Source: Polyangiaceae bacterium
Lineage (GTDB): Bacteria; Myxococcota_A; Polyangia; Polyangiales; Polyangiaceae
Direction of reading: 5' to 3'
Length of the DNA stretch: 39,860 nucleotides
Assembly (NCBI GenBank): GCA_020633205.1
Contig: JACKEB010000029.1
Location: forward strand, 1-39,860
Shown: piece by piece, positions 39,201 through 39,860 of the stretch
Layout of the letters: each line of letters opens with the position of its first letter
How positions within the stretch are numbered: the stretch's first letter is position 1
Notes under the pieces: model-generated
What the model was told of the DNA's origin: nothing
Databases searched by the model: none
What the model saw: the letters and a program-made list of their open reading frames with translations, nothing else
Made by a program: the position numbers and the translations under genes

Positions 39201-39860
39201 CTAGTTCAAGCGCGACGCGGACGCCATTCGGTCGACATCGAACACGCCCTGCGCCTTCGCCTGAGCCAGCGCTCTCAGGGCGCTGCGGTAGCCACGCATC
39301 ACCAAGGAGCGCGCGGCGAACCGGTTCAGGTAGCCAAACATCCCGATGTCCGGCGCGATATCGATGAAGCGAACTCCAGGGTTCGAGATCGAGTACAGAT
39401 CGACGCCTCGACGCTCTTTTTCCGTAAGGACAATGTTCAGCGTCTGGTTCATCACCTTGAGCGGCCCGCGACGAGCAACGCTTCGCGGCTCGTTGCTCGC
39501 ATCTGCAGGGCGGTAGATGTTGGAGATGATCACGACGTCCGCTCCCGCAGCCACGGCCACGTCTGCGCTGAGCGTTCTCACGACCTCGCCATCCAAGTGA
39601 TAGGTGCCGCGGATCGGATACGGCCGAAACAACCCCGGTACGCAACATGACGCAGCCACGGCCTGGCTCATCGGCGTCTCAGCGTCGTAGCCCTGACCGA
39701 ACAGCACGCGCTGACCACGATCGATGTCTACCGCCGTGACGTAGATTTGGTTTTTTACCTTACGGAAATCATTCTCTGGAAGGTGCTTGCGCAGGTAGCG
39801 TTCAAGCTTCTCCAAGCTGAAGACGCCGCTCGTGAGGTAGCCGGGGGAGAGCAAATCCCT
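39201..39860 (-). CDS. Patatin-like phospholipase (5' end cut by window edge)
   Basis: C-terminal 220 residues of a patatin-family lipid acyl hydrolase. Visible are QAVAASCCVPGLFRPYPI, matching the family's AxxASxAxPxxFxP segment, and HLDGEVVR, whose Asp (about residue 90 of the visible part) is the dyad acid. The nucleophilic serine in GxSxG lies beyond the window, so activity cannot be confirmed. The frame runs to base 39860 without a convincing start; the in-window TTG at 39854 is not a start. The gene downstream follows after 26 bases. Confidence 0.9.
   Translation of the reverse strand, partial: RDLLSPGYLTSGVFSLEKLERYLRKHLPENDFRKVKNQIYVTAVDIDRGQRVLFGQGYDAETPMSQAVAASCCVPGLFRPYPIRGTYHLDGEVVRTLSADVAVAAGADVVIISNIYRPADASNEPRSVARRGPLKVMNQTLNIVLTEKERRGVDLYSISNPGVRFIDIAPDIGMFGYLNRFAARSLVMRGYRSALRALAQAKAQGVFDVDRMASASRLN

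Noticed and set aside
39175..39648. N-terminal extension of the SpoIIAA-like gene
   Set aside because: It is patatin sequence read in another frame and has low-complexity Arg/Gly composition.
1..39860. tRNA, rRNA, CRISPR arrays, insertion sequences, phage or integrase genes
   Set aside because: Looked for T-loop and CCA patterns, regular spacer-repeat arrays, transposase motifs and terminal inverted repeats; found none that I could support.

Overview
The window is GC-rich chromosomal DNA with densely packed genes, no insertion sequences, no phage genes, no CRISPR array and no rRNA or tRNA that I can recognise. Many predicted lipoproteins, a glycine-rich two-RRM protein, lipoproteins with DxDGxxD repeats, frequent GTG starts and the gene neighbourhood point to a myxobacterium-like member of the Myxococcota (former Deltaproteobacteria). 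This placement is inference from gene content, not from a marker-gene search.

Layout. 1-5285 (minus strand) is the cell-elongation operon mreB-mreC-mreD-mrdA-rodA, with rodA cut by the window edge; three small hairpins and a short overlapping ORF lie in the mreB leader. 5893-8896 holds a double-RRM RNA-binding protein, a lipid/diacylglycerol kinase and a divergent Lgt-like membrane protein. 8994-12515 (minus) is a tightly coupled train: aminopeptidase P, a signal-peptide protein of possible outer-membrane type, a cysteine-rich exported protein and a lipoprotein. 12633-18734 has a small lipoprotein, two coupled small cytosolic proteins (one with a zinc ribbon), a large exported esterase, RluB and a cupin. 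18881-20463 (minus) is a coupled pair of paralogous lipoproteins with DxDGxxD repeats of about 24 residues. 21036-26226 (plus) has a ribbon-helix-helix regulator, lepA and an active/inactive pair of M16 peptidases. 26247-33076 (minus) carries housekeeping enzymes (phosphohexomutase, RlmN, MazG, CysK, YgfZ) and a C2-PDZ lipoprotein. 33329-39860 has asnS, a haem-oxygenase-like putative metal oxidase, a three-gene operon headed by a glutamine-amidotransferase fold lacking its catalytic cysteine, a SpoIIAA-like protein and a partial patatin.

How the parts fit. MreBCD, PBP2 and RodA form the elongasome. LepA, RluB, RlmN and AsnS serve translation. PepP and the M16 pair are proteolytic. Much of the rest is cell-envelope material of unknown role.

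Every same-strand gene overlap I found is exactly four bases (seven GTGA, one ATGA). This decided several start codons and suggests widespread translational coupling. The least explained parts are the three-gene operon at 36296-38619 with its repeat-bearing upstream region, the train at 8994-11214, the C2-PDZ lipoprotein and the mreB leader.
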